From contig OZ023213.1 in assembly GCA_963995525.1 (NCBI GenBank), positions 46,003,013 to 46,067,012 on the forward strand: 64,000 nt of DNA. The letters run 5' to 3'. The notes beneath the pieces are model-generated. The model ran no database searches and was not told the origin of the DNA. It saw only the letters and a program-made list of their open reading frames with translations. This stretch comes from Escarpia spicata. Its lineage: Eukaryota; Annelida; Polychaeta; Sabellida; Siboglinidae. Position numbers and translations under genes: made by a program. Positions 26,022 to 43,853 of the stretch are shown here, one piece after another. Numbering within the stretch: the first letter of the stretch is position 1; each line of letters starts with the position of its first letter.

Positions 26022-29000
26022 CTGTTCAAAGAACTCCTCCATGAAACCATCCATGTTGAGCGCGACATCTTGTGGCGAATCATCCTCTTCACTTTGGGCC
26101 TGAAAGCAGTGATGAAACAATGAAATTTAATGCTGCCTCCATAGCATGTTTTAACCCATTGCAAAGCCCGTTGGTTGATGTTAAAAATGCAAATCTGTAA
26201 TACACCCTTATGGTTTAAGCGATATATATATATGCACATTCTTTTATTAAACTAAAATAATTACGAGAATTTATTTTATCGCTAGATTGCATGATGATGA
26301 TATGTAAAAGTGTAACAGAAAATGAACTGATGTCATTTGTTGACAACAAATCTGGTGTAATAAGAAAATGAAATTCCTGGTAAAACCAAATTCTACTCAA
26401 CTGTTAACTTTAATATCATCAAATGCATTCTAACTTAATTTATATGGGTCAAATATATAAAAACAGAAACCTCATGGTTCCTATGGGCCTATGATGACAT
26501 GAAGTTTGAAAACCATTCACTTGTCTAAAAATACTGTTCTCTTAACAACCAGGATGATATCCAACCATAGTCCCTATTTGATTGATACACATTGAATAAT
26601 GAAGGACAGAAATGGTTGTTTAGTGTAATATCAATGATCTTGCATGCAGAGGTGACATATATATTTCAACTTCAATCCATACTGCATTCGGCACACAACC
26701 TTTTTATTCAACTCCACAGGGAATAACACTTAAAAATAATTCCTACATTTGCAGATAATCTTCAACCTATGTATCGTATTCATTCTATTAAGCATACAAT
26801 AGGCTTAACAAATATATGAGACGTGAAAACATGTCAAATTTTGCATTCCAATATACGTACAAGAATATTCACCGTACACCCATTTACTTTGGCTCCTTGG
26901 GTAAAACCATCTCAGAAGATATGACTGACAGGCGATTTATGTATCCACATACAACTGTATATGAGCAAAATGATACTAAAACACTGTAGTCTGATAATTT
27001 ATGTGGAACTTTCAATATTGTTTTCATCAGTGTGCTGTAGTGTGAAATTGGTACAAATTTAATGACAATGGTGGATTCAATAGTTGAAGTTGGCACTAGA
27101 GAATGCTGACATGATGCCAGACACTGTTAAAAAGGGGGCCATATGCTAATCAGGGCATGTATGCTTAATAGAATTAATAAGGTATGTGGTAAAAGGAAGG
27201 TGGACAGCTGTAATCTTCCTCTGGCAGCTGGAAAAGTTCAGAAATGCCTCAGAGCTAATTAGCAGCGACTAATTGAGTCTAATCTAGACAGCACATGTCC
27301 ACTCAATGGTCCATGTTAATGTGGGTGCCCTGGAACCAGCTTTATATGGGCATTTTAGATGTCAAAAAAGCCTTTCTGTGTTTGAATGCATATTCTCATT
27401 ACAATATTATACAATACTACAGTCTATTAGACAAACCCTTTAAAAAAATAGAGATAATGACCAAAGTACTACCAATAGACCTATTGCATCTGATGACGAT
27501 GTCAGAAAATAAAATAAACTGCCCAATGCTTTATGCGCTTAATGAGATTTCATGCTTCTATTATTTACATCTTTCAGCTGTTGTATTTTATATGTACAGT
27601 TGTACTCGGTGTTTGTGATCTCACTGAAGTTAGGTTTTTAACAATCTTTCCCTGTCAAATCTAGGCCTTATATGGAAAATACTGTTCAGATGGTGGATTG
27701 AAACATTGCAAGTTTCCACTAAACGCTCCAAAGTAAGTGTTAATTCTTGCTGCCCAGGCCTTATAGTTGTATCAAATCCACTTGTTTTAGTTTTGGATGT
27801 TATCAACCTTCCTGGTAATAATTTGTTATCTCTGTAGGTTAGATGTAGGATTATTGACAAATTGCTTTATAAAACTCCTTTAGGCTTTTGCCCCGAATAG
27901 TTCAAATCCACTTCCTTGTTTTGGTTACCAACGTCCCCAAACTTTCTGGTACTATTGGTTAATCTGTGTGGGTTATATGTAAGATTACTGATAAATTGTT
28001 TTCCAAAACTTCTAAAGTTGGGCTTTTGCTCCCAACAGTTCAAAGCATCTAACCAATCAGGTCACAATATACAACTACTCTTTTCATCATATTCCTGTCA
28101 CTATGCAACAGAGAAGGTGTGATTACAACACAAATATAATCGCTTACAATTATATAATTAGATGTATGAACATGAATACTTAGAAACTGAGTGTAATTTA
28201 TTATGAATCTTGGTCAATATCATATATTTGATAACAACCAGGATTCTTTACATCTAACAGTTGGAACAGATGCAAGTAAATAAATTTGTTTAACATTAAA
28301 ACAACATTGCATTGTTGTTGTGACCTGGGCAACATAAACATGCAGTGGAAAATTGTAATTGTGATTCCACTTGTGATTATGATTACTTTGGTAATCTAAT
28401 TGCGTACAACTTACAAGACTACAAGTATGATTACTCAAACATTTTCAACAATTACATGATTACAACTTACACTATTTCTGGCTGTTACTGAAACCAACAG
28501 CAAATGTCAACCCAAATGAAACCATTATCCCATTAAGTTCAACATGGATTTCTTTATTGTAGGGATGGATGGCAAACAATCGTGATTGATCTGTTTAGAT
28601 TAGAAAAAATAGCATGAATTGCCCTGGTCTGTTGCTAGGGTGTGGTCGGGTGGTGGCGGGAGATTTTTGTTGGAGGCAAATGTCAGAAATACCTCAGTGC
28701 ACAGAAATGGCATGTAGCCATCAAGCAGCAATGAAATGAGTTCACAGTAATCTAGAGAAGATAATGGGTATCTTTCAACAATCTTGTTTGACAGTTTTTT
28801 ACCCTATAAAATGTGTTTAGCTTCATTGTGCTTTGCCTAGAATACAGTGCAGTAATCTGGTCCCAACATAAATAAAAAAGAACTGTGCTATAATCTAGAT
28901 TTAAGGGTAATACCTACCCTGAAAAAGAGTCAGCAATAAATGTAATGGATGATTACGAAGGGACATAATTACAATGTATTGTAATTATATCAACTATGTT

Positions 29001-31698
29001 CTATCTAATTATATGTATTTTCCTCAGATTTATTTGAAATACTAAGTGATACCAGATATATGAATATAAAAACTAGGGTTGGACTAAACACTAGATGTAA
29101 TTGGTTTAGCGCTTTAACTGGACAATTGGTGTGTCACTAGAGGAGGAATTACTGTTTTTAAAACACTGCAGAAAAGTGTAAATAATGTTGCATGCAAAAT
29201 GTAATTTTGCTTAGTTGTTAAGTGTCTTGCTGCAACATGAGTATATCAATATGATCATGCAGTGAAAGATAATACCAATAATCTGATTTTTTCAAAACAA
29301 ATATCAAAAACTATCATGTCAAAAGGACATACATTTATATTAATTATTATAGGTTTTCAATAATTCTGGTGAGTTTTGTTTTTTACTTTCAGTACATGAT
29401 GTTGAACAGGGAACATATATTTCTTGAATATGTGTCCAGCTTTTTAAAATCACTTTTACATTACCTGACAATAAATATATAATTATTACATTTTTATCAT
29501 AAATAACTCATTTTCTGCATATATACTGTACATTTATTTTATATGTTAATATATTTAAACTAAAAGTTAATGTAAATGTCTGCATAAATCATGAAAATGA
29601 ATCATATATTGCTTACAAGAAGAATTCCAACTACCGGTAATCAGATGTTTCCATCTTACTCATATAAATCTGAATGAATTCAACACGAGTACTGACATTG
29701 TGCCATAAGCAGATCTGGTGATAATCCTCGTGTATTTTCAGCTGTTTGTCCAATGTCTAGGTCTGGGACACTACTTTTCTACACTCTGCTCGACACATAG
29801 CAACATGGAACATTTAGGAACCCACAAGGAAGGGGGACCAAACTTAGCTATCAGGGGTAGAACTTCAGCATTTATTTTACTGGACAGCAGGACTAGTAAA
29901 CACAAAAGTTTACTAGTCTGCCAAAAGGTTTACTAGTCCTGAAAATGTCAAAATATAACACAAATTTAAATTGCAACAAATACGTCAGGCGGTCCATGGT
30001 GGCCGTGTTCAGCACTTGAATGGCTCACTCGCACACTGTGCAGAATATCAAATCCTTCCCCCTTGTATCATTTGTAACTGTCCTCATCGCAAGACAACAA
30101 CGTGTGGTCGCGCTCCCAAACCTTCAAGTACCCACGCTGCCGTTTCTGCTGGTCATACTGCGTGTCCCGTTCACGCTTTTCCAGCTTGCGCTTTACTGCT
30201 GGTTTCGCAACCCCAGTCAAGTAATGATACATCATGTGTAAACGTAGAGTAATAAAGCAATGTAGGTGTAAACTGTATTTGAAAACTGTGCATTTGAAAA
30301 TGGCCACCAATTGCACTCATTAGCCGTACCCCTCTACCAGATACGCTAAACCAAACAAAACTGTTATTTCAGAATTCGATATCAAACAACAGCCAAACAA
30401 AAACACTGTTTCACTGTCGCCTCATTAGGTAAAGAATTAGTTTGTCAATGGTATGCAACATGCTGATTTTTACTAGCCAACCGGACTAGTTGGTAGGCGG
30501 GTTTACTAGTCCGCCGTAATCTTTACTAGTGTATGGATAGTGCGGTATAGTGGGTAGTCCTACCCCTGGCCATCCATTAGTTTGCCACGCTACCAAGCAC
30601 TGGCGCAACTGGTTATATAAAAAATGAAGCCAAAATGGACTAGTGACTCCCATAAGTATAATACTGGTCCAGGGATTGTACTTTCTGTTTCAAGTTGATC
30701 CCAACCATGCCCCTCTATCATGCAACATCCATCACATATGTTTTGTTTCATTCTTCCTGTTCCCATGACCTCAGCTGCCAGACCGATATGACTAAAAGGC
30801 GCACGACCAAAATGTATGTACTGTTGGTAACCAAGTGAGCTGTTGGTGGCACGAAAGATGTATGTGTGTGCAGCTCGCCAAATTTCAGATATGTTCTTCA
30901 CATCGTCAATTTCGTGGTCGTGCGCCTTTTAGTCAAACCCTTGCCAGGCTACCTGTTAACTGCAATCTATGTAACTGCCTTTAGACAATTTCTCTCAAGA
31001 TTCCCTTATTTGTTTATCTCTTAACATTGTAAGCTCTCCTGCACACCAAATAACAATTTCTCACTGACTCTATCTTGCAATATGACAATTATTGCCTTGG
31101 ATTATTCCAACATATGCCTATGTATTAGCATTGATCACTTAATCTGTGCTGTGTACAGTTAATCTTTGGTGACCCTGTTCTGGAATATCATTGCATGTTT
31201 CTGACAAGCCCAATCTACCCTAATGTCGAGTATGCAGGATCATTATGATCGAGACAGGAACAGTGCAACATTTAATGTAATTGAAACCGAGTGTCAATGC
31301 CAATGGCTTCTACTAGTCATTTGTAGGAGGATGTCTACACACTAACACAGTGACCAGTCACATACTACACTGTCTACAGTCTACGACTACTGTAACTTGT
31401 ATTGTTACTGTAACTTGTAAGGTTACGTTTGATTCAAATTTTGCAGTGTCTGAGTGCAATATGTCACATTTTTATGAAGCACTGTAGCAGTGACACACAT
31501 ACGTCAACATTAAAATGGATTCTGTTTAAGGCAAAGTGCATTGTAGGACGTACAGACGGCGAATAACTACAAAGCTGTTAAAGGGGGCTGGGTCCAGTTT
31601 GCTATCGCTCATTCGCCCTAGCCTCGATGAGTCGATATTGACGATAAGCAAACAACTGTACCTACCGACTTTAGGGCGGCCAATCGGTCTTTTGTCAT
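26022..31698 (-). CDS. STX1: Syntaxin-1-like t-SNARE, first two coding exons (partial)
   Basis: Plasma-membrane Q-SNARE that pairs with SNAP-25 and synaptobrevin in regulated exocytosis; role is from the family. Exon 1 (31698 down to 31666, 33 nt) encodes MTKDRLAALKS and ends in a donor GTAGGTA. Exon 2 (26099 down to 26022, 78 nt) follows CTGCTTTCAG and ends at CAG|GTTTGT, encoding AQSEEDDSPQDVALN, then MDGFMEEFFEQ. Both are in phase 0. The M-x-K-D-R start, the acidic stretch and the F-M-x-E-F-F-E-Q motif are the N-peptide and start of the Habc region of syntaxin 1. The Habc helices, SNARE helix and membrane anchor are not found to position 1, so intron 2 would exceed 26 kb or the locus is broken. 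Intron 1 is 5.6 kb. It could be another syntaxin 1-3 type paralogue. Confidence 0.8.
26100..29851. other. Syntaxin intron 1, distal part, with a tandem duplication
   Basis: No exon other than those called. At about 27776-28040 a segment of about 132 bp is duplicated in tandem: the two copies share TCAAATCCACTT, ATTATTGACAAATTG / ATTACTGATAAATTG and GGCTTTTGC-CCC words. Divergence between copies is about a quarter, so it is old. Confidence 0.5.
29852..30568 (-). mobile_element. hAT-like transposon relic, 717 bp
   Basis: Ends are inverted: CAGGGGTAGAACT on the left and, reversed, CAGGGGTAGGACTA on the right. TTTACTAGTC words recur inside both ends as subterminal repeats. A minus frame (30316 to 30068) carries KRKLEKRERDTQYDQQKRQR, then GYLKVWERDHTLLSCDED, resembling the BED-like N-terminus of hAT transposases. 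The 8-bp flanks do not match cleanly (GCTAT versus GCCAT at best). The element is internally deleted and lies in syntaxin intron 1. Confidence 0.6.
30789..30935. mobile_element. Foldback MITE, 147 bp
   Basis: TGACTAAAAGGCGCACGACC at 30789 is matched without mismatch, reversed, by GGTCGTGCGCCTTTTAGTCA ending at 30935. The interior is about 100 bp with no coding content. The long ends relative to size mark a miniature inverted-repeat element; superfamily not assigned. It lies 1.1 kb... within syntaxin intron 1, upstream of exon 2 in gene sense. Confidence 0.8.
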
Positions 31699-33904
31699 CT
31701 TCCAATTGTAACAGAAATTAAGATATAACAGAGCACGTTAAAGTCCACATATACGTTTAAATTATATGTCATATATATACCTATAAGCAATGTAAAAATA
31801 CATAAATCAATAAAATTTTAATATCGCCAAACGAAACGCAGCAACACCGCTCTCCGCACGCAGGTGCGATGGGCTGATTCCCATTTCCGCTATGACATCA
31901 CTAACATATCCGTCATGAATAAGCATATAAAGTATTCTACCCAAATACCAACTGCTGTTATATTTGTATTATCAACCAAACGTTGGAGTTACATATTTTC
32001 GATAAATTTTTCTAAAATAATTCGCCGACATTTCCCGAAGAGAACCGAATAAATTTCCCGCCAAAACTAGTTTAAACCGGACCGCGGTGATTCTCTTCCG
32101 TTCGCCATAACTCTGTGTTGGATACTTGGATGGGTAAGTATGTGCAGGAGTATCCCTTAAAATCCACACTCATCCTTTCTAGTAACACATTCATTTTCAT
32201 TTCACAATAAAGTTGGCACACTGGAATATCCATAGATTTATTAGTTGTTAGTGTGGGTCTTGTATCGTCCGATCGCAAATATATTTTTATTTGATGTGCA
32301 TACATGGTCCATTTTGTAATCGGTAAGAGACGTCACTTACAGAATGCACTGAAACATATATTCGAAATAGATAAAAAAAACACGTTATAATAAACAGGCG
32401 ATACGTTACGCTCTATGTATTTATTGTGTACATGTTCTTTAACGTTGTTGATGTGTTTGTGACAGCTATAAACATCGTTTTACGGCATTTACGTTTCGCA
32501 AACTAACAACGATAGCGAGTGTCTCGTGCCATGGGTGGAATGGATAAAACAGGTGTAAAGAATTTGCGGATATTGTGTCATCTGAAACGTGTTGATGTGC
32601 TACCCAAAGAGAGCTTTTGCTATTAGATATCTGTGAATTTATCAGCGTCTAGTTGGATAACTTTAATATTGCTAAACATGAATCAAGCCTGGCGTAGGCG
32701 AGCTCTCGTTAACAAACTAACTTGCGCCGGTTACCCTTGCGCCATGCTGTGTTGCTGATGATGACATCATGTCACATCTAACTAGTAGTAGTATGTTGGC
32801 TCTTGTGTAGAATAAAGCCCACCTCAACTTTTCCGTTATAACTATTTTTGTGTAAATTTTACACCTTGATGCAGTAATAATTCTCAATCATTCCACAACA
32901 TCTCAGGCATGTTTATCTTATAAAATATGTTGTGTCTTCATGCATTTTGAGGCCAGTCTGCTCTGCTGCGGTCGTGCATTACTGCGCACCTGAAATTAAC
33001 AATAAACTGCAAATCGGACTGTCTTCTAAGCCTCAAAAGAGCGCTAAGGTGCAATATATTTACAATGTTAGCATGCCTGTGATCAGGTGTAGATTTTAAG
33101 GTAACAAGCCTGGTAACCCACACTGATTACCAACATATAGAATTCCGTAATCAATCGGGTAATCCATCAAATTGATATAAAACGAAAAATACATGTGCTT
33201 AGTGGACTCGTATGGCCCGTCTGTTTTGATAACTGCAAAGTGGATTTATTATAGACATGTGCTTGGAGTAGCGGAAGACTTAAAATCGACCCCTATTTTC
33301 CAATATATAACGGTAATCTGGCCGGATCCCCGTACCTTCAAGTCTGGTAATCCGTTGCAAAATCTGGGGTGCTCGGAGTAACAGAATACAGTTAAAATCG
33401 CCCGACGATGCGGAATGATGGAATTAATGCAGTTAAATGCACTGAGATATCACAATTATACAAAAATACAGTTATTACGACGGAATTGAGGTGGTAGTTA
33501 TAACGACATAACACAACTGCCAGTATGTATAATCATATGTTTATTGGGCCTTCATTATTACCGATACTACATGTTTCTACTTATCAAATGTTTGTTCCTA
33601 TACAGCACCTTTTAAAGTCACACTGACATAGTCAGGACTTATAGGAGGTTAGTATTTGGATTTGGCCAAATCCTCTCGAAGTCAACAGAAGTAATATCTG
33701 GCCCCTTGTGTAGCTCAAAATAGAGTGAAATGATGTGATGAAATTTACAGTTTAGTATATATATATATATATATGAAATCAGGTCAGAATTACAAATTTA
33801 CATAGAAAGCCATACTAATGGTCCAGTAGATAAAGATATTTCTTGTGCATGTTATTCAGCATAAATGCATTGACTTACACAAATTGTGGAAACTAGGAAA
33901 GTTA
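31699..33904. promoter_or_regulatory. Divergent spacer between syntaxin and RAN starts
   Basis: The syntaxin start codon (31698, minus) and RAN start codon (34673, plus) face away from each other across about 3 kb, so both promoters are expected here. I cannot pick a TATA box or start site with confidence. A (TA)n tract lies at about 33754-33774. The 5' UTR exons of both genes may also be hidden here. Confidence 0.45.
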
Positions 33905-34127
33905 GGGATCATCTCAGAATGTTGTCTAACATCAGGAAAAAAAATTTCATCTGGCCTCAGCAAACGAAAGTTTGTAAACATCGATATGACGATATCGATA
34001 TATTAACAGTGTCGGTTCAAAGCATAAAATATCTGACTGACACCATACGAAACTACCTCTGAACCCGCCTCCCTCAAATGAAAGTAATTTCGTCTGATAT
34101 CGGACGTCAGTGTTCTGAGATGATCCC
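33905..34127. mobile_element. PIF/Harbinger-like MITE, 223 bp
   Basis: Left end GGGATCATCTCAGAA and right end TTCTGAGATGATCCC are perfect inverted repeats of 15 bp, flanked by TTA on both sides (33902-33904 and 34128-34130), the 3-bp target duplication of PIF/Harbinger elements. No coding capacity. A diverged relative lies at about 54608-54865 in BUD23 intron 3. Position is about 550 bp upstream of the RAN start codon. Confidence 0.75.
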
Positions 34128-34672
34128 TTATGGGTGATTAAATTGACGTTTTGAGAGAGATGTCTGGCATCAAGGTTAGGCATTTACTTTTCCAACGATA
34201 CCATTCAATCAAAAACATTTTCAAGATAATACCAAATTCCATTATTCAACTCCGTAATAAATTGTATGTTTATAAAAATACAAAAAACAAAATTTATACT
34301 TTCAACCCTGTGAGTGTGTTAGATTTTCCTCAGTTTGGTGAAATTTACCTTAGGCATCAAACTGTTGCAGACTGACATCTAGTCACTGCTATTTTACTGT
34401 TATGGGGGCGCCACCAAGCTCATTGTGATTTCGGCATGTTTTTGTGAGTCAACATTGCACATTGTAGTGTGAGCGTGCAAGCAATTGCTTGCTTTTATCA
34501 CTACAATAAAAATGAATAAATTGGCATAACTAATTTTCACGGTTGGCTGATGCCATTCCGATACTGCTGTCAGTATATCCATTATAAATGTAGGATTTCT
34601 TCCTTCTTGGGGGGAGGATATTTGTCTCCACAACATACAGGCTTTGTGTTTTTTCCAGACACTGCCTAAACG

Positions 34673-40634
<5,962 letters not shown>

Positions 40635-42410
40635 GAACTCTGACAAAGTGAAGATTACTCCCACCAGTCTCCTGGCTAAACAAGACGTGGCTGGGCCGGC
40701 CAGCCGCTCCTTGCATCACTGGCAACTCGTGCCGAATCAAACGGACTGTCCAGCCAGCACTGAAAGCAGCCACGATGCATTTACACAGATCATTCGGTTG
40801 TCTCAAGTACCTGCAGTTATTGTGTGTCGTGCCAGATTGATTTCTGTGTGAACTGTTGGCCAAATCAAAACCGACGCTACTACTTGGTGGACGAACATCT
40901 TTGTTGTATTCTTTCCAGTATGTATAGGGAGGTTTGCTAGAAACATTTCTGACTGTCCTCCATGATCATTTTATAAGATGGCCGTGAAAAGCGACCACAA
41001 AAGCATATTACTTTGCGCGTTTGCCTTGTGTTATTGGAACATGCATGTTAAATGGAGCGTTTCGATATGATGTTGGCACCAGTAGACTTCAGTTCACTGG
41101 TAGTCCAGAAGCTACATGAGGGTGCGTTTATGTGTATCCAGCCTTGTGGTTACCGTCTCTGAAATCTCAAATCACAGGTGACTTTCGCCATTTAAACCTT
41201 GTAGCCTCCTGTACATAGCCATATGATAATGTTCAAAAACTGCAGAGTAAACAAGTGTGTGATCATTAACAATGATTGTCGTCCCATGTGCACATTTCTG
41301 GCTAGTTCGGTTGATTTTAGTGCATTCAGTTTGCACCTGTTATATATATTATATCTATGATACAGCAATGTTCGCCGTTAGGTTGAAGACATTTCTGTCG
41401 GGATGTGGTGCGGCCTTTGGTTACGTCATTTTATTGGCAATTCGACTTATTCATTTGTTGGTGCCTCACAATATAAAAATTGTGCATTTAAGCCCTTGTC
41501 TAATTTGGCAAGATTTTCCTAAAAGTGGAACGACATGAATGCAAGATACAGTATCTTCAAATTACCAGTACTTTTTTCATAGTTTCCTGTCAATTTTGTG
41601 ATTATATATGTTTACAGTTCCTGCCTGCGTGCAAGAGATATTTATGCTTATAATAAAGGATTACTTCTATGTATCTCGTGTGCCTTTCTTTCGCATTTGA
41701 ACAAATAGTACACCTATTCATTATTGATTAGAATCGTCCATGTTATGTCTTTGTATCACCATTGTGTTTTGTACGAGATCTTGGGCATGTGAAGTTGTGA
41801 TCGTGTAAATCCCAGGGCTTGAAGTTTGTCGCATTTGCGAGTAAATATTACACCTGCATCTAGATAAATTGCCCTAGTTGCAATGTACGACTTTGTCCAT
41901 TAATCAATGCCCCTGACAGGCATCCGATCAATTGGGCCCTTGTGTCAATATATTAAAAGGTATTAGCCATCAGACAAATTGTGAATGATGACATTTTAAC
42001 CCCTTTCCTTGCCTACCCCCTACAGCAACAAATATTTATAAATTGTAGCAAATAACTGACGACTCTTGCCTAAGGCTATGCAGGCACTCTTGTAGGGTCA
42101 TGTTCTACTTCCTGATTGATTGCAGAAGAAAAGTGTAATATATTTTTTAAATAAAATTCACATGCTGTGATATAAGCGCATTTGAGTATGCAGATTTTGA
42201 TGTGTGATTGTAGGTGTCGACTGTAAAATGGTGGATTTCTAGATGATTTGAATAAGCAGAAGAATATTTGGCAGCAATTTGCCTGTGTGACCTGTTTGTG
42301 GAGTAATGCTTGCCGGCATTTGTAAATATTGACGGATGTCTCACAGGCATTTTACGAGAGCTTTAAGTATGCAATTTTTTTAATCTACCAGTATGTCAAT
42401 GAGATGATAA
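40635..42410 (+). other. RAN 3' UTR and downstream spacer
   Basis: After the RAN stop codon the sequence carries no further gene. AATAAA at 41652-41657, followed by GT/T-rich sequence (TCTCGTGTGCCTTTCTTT), is a good candidate poly(A) site and would give a 3' UTR of about 1 kb. Confidence 0.55.
41652..41657 (+). terminator. Candidate RAN poly(A) signal
   Basis: Canonical AATAAA with a downstream GU/U-rich stretch within 30 bases. Other less well-placed AATAAA words exist, so the choice is provisional. Confidence 0.5.
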
Positions 42411-43042
42411 CAGCAGGTGAGAAGTTTAAGACATTTTATAGGTCACGTTTTCTTATAATCAAACAAAACGTTAACCTATGGGAAAACCAACTCTGTATTG
42501 ACCCCAATAAATAAAGTCCCTGGCAACGGAAACACAGCTACACAGCGAGGCATCATGGAGGACGTCTTATAAAAAATATTCAAAATTAATGAAAATGCAT
42601 GTGTGTCATCAAACAACAAGTGTATATTGTGGACAGGCTGTATGAAATGCAGAAAAGGGTCAAATGTCAAGCATGGTACAATTAACTGTAAATTTGCATG
42701 TGGCAATAGACGCACAATAACAGCGCACCGTTTAGCACCACCGTACGGCATTCTTAAAAGCAAGACTGGATGCTTCCCATCTCCGACACAATAGCCTGCG
42801 TGTAACAGAGAGGATACGTTGCAGTAATTTTGATGTTCTGGTCATGGTGCTTACCTGGCATGCATGATAGATTAAAAAATAGGTAAGAATACTAACAACT
42901 TACTTTTTGGGGGAATAAATGTAGAATGAACTTTTCCAACAGCAGGTGACAAGTTTGAGACATTTTATAGGTCACGTTTTCTTATAATCAAACAAAACGT
43001 TAACATGGTGGCCTATGGGAAAACCAACTCTGTATTGACCCC
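42411..43042. repeat. Direct repeats flanking a 430-bp segment
   Basis: Copy 1 (42411-42505) and copy 2 (42940-43042) share CAGCAGGTGA, GTTT-AGACATTTTATAGG, TCACGTTTTCTTATAATCAA, ACAAAACGTTAAC and CCTATGGGAAAACCAACTCT through TGACCCC. Copy 2 has an 8-base insertion (ATGGTGGC). The copies are over 90 percent identical and bracket the HNH-like ORF remnant. Confidence 0.85.
42555..42794 (+). pseudogene. Small HNH/His-Me-finger-like ORF, broken
   Basis: From ATG 42555 the frame reads MEDVL, a TAA stop at 42570, then KIFKINENACVSSNNK, CILWTGCMKCRKGS, HGTINCKFACGN and RRTITAHRLAPPYG to a stop at 42792. The order C-x-L-W-T-G-C, then a loop with HG, then A-H-R-L-A resembles the zinc-loop of HNH/His-Me finger homing-type endonucleases (C-W-x-W-T-G ... 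A-H-R-x-A-Y) that occur in phages and in some animal repeat families. The premature stop and short length say it is not active. The identification rests on motif memory alone; the function is inferred. It sits between the direct repeats at 42411 and 42940. Confidence 0.35.
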
Positions 43043-43853
43043 TGTATGTAACTGTCCACCCTTGTATCACTTCGTGATTTGGGCAACCAGCAGAAAGAGG
43101 AAATTCAAAACAACTAGCCGTATTTGTGTGCAAAGTTTTAACTGAAATAGAGTGCCTAAGCAAAATTCAATCCAATGTCTATCAGAATATATAGGGGATA
43201 ATTTTCCTTGTATTAAAGCTGTATGGATATACATGAACATTGTCAAAATAAATATGTATAGTGTAAAATCATTCAATCACTGAAGTAATTGTTATGGTTG
43301 TAGATATAAATATCAAAACAGTTACCAGATAGCATGAATGGCTAGGTCCAATTACATAACTATTTGGAATTTTTTACAAACAAAATGTTATGTATAGTAG
43401 CAAAGATGATAATTAAGAACGCTGTAGTGTTGATTATTTGGTATAAAATTGTGTTCAATAAAATGTTATGACATGTAGTTTTCCTAGCTCAGATTGTTAA
43501 CTTCGAAGCCTGGAGAAGTCCTATATTTTGTTTCCAAATATCTAACTGACCCTACTATGGTATCTAATCACGAATATTTATTTGTAAAATATTGTAACAA
43601 CTATTAAAATTATTTTTCTGGACACCTGTTTTTACATGTCTGAATGTATTTTTTTGTTCTGTTTTCAGATAGCCGAGAATTGAATTATTTTAGGTGTCCA
43701 AATAATGAAGTCATTACTTAGAAACTATACAGATATCACTGGGGGTATCCCTGTATATACTACCGGGTATTCTCTTGTAAAATGAACAAAACAGAAGAAT
43801 AAAAACCTTTTGTTTGCCTTCAATAAATAACAAGGTGTTTAATGATGGCTGCC
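43043..43853. other. Spacer downstream of RAN and DNAJC30 (convergent)
   Basis: RAN and DNAJC30 converge here. On the minus strand an AATAAA (TTTATT on plus at about 43577-43582) is a possible DNAJC30 poly(A) signal. Nothing else recognised. Confidence 0.4.

Noticed and set aside
42411..43042. LTR retrotransposon with short LTRs
   Set aside because: The repeats are about 100 bp, lack TG...CA ends and a primer site, and the interior is only 430 bp without gag or pol.
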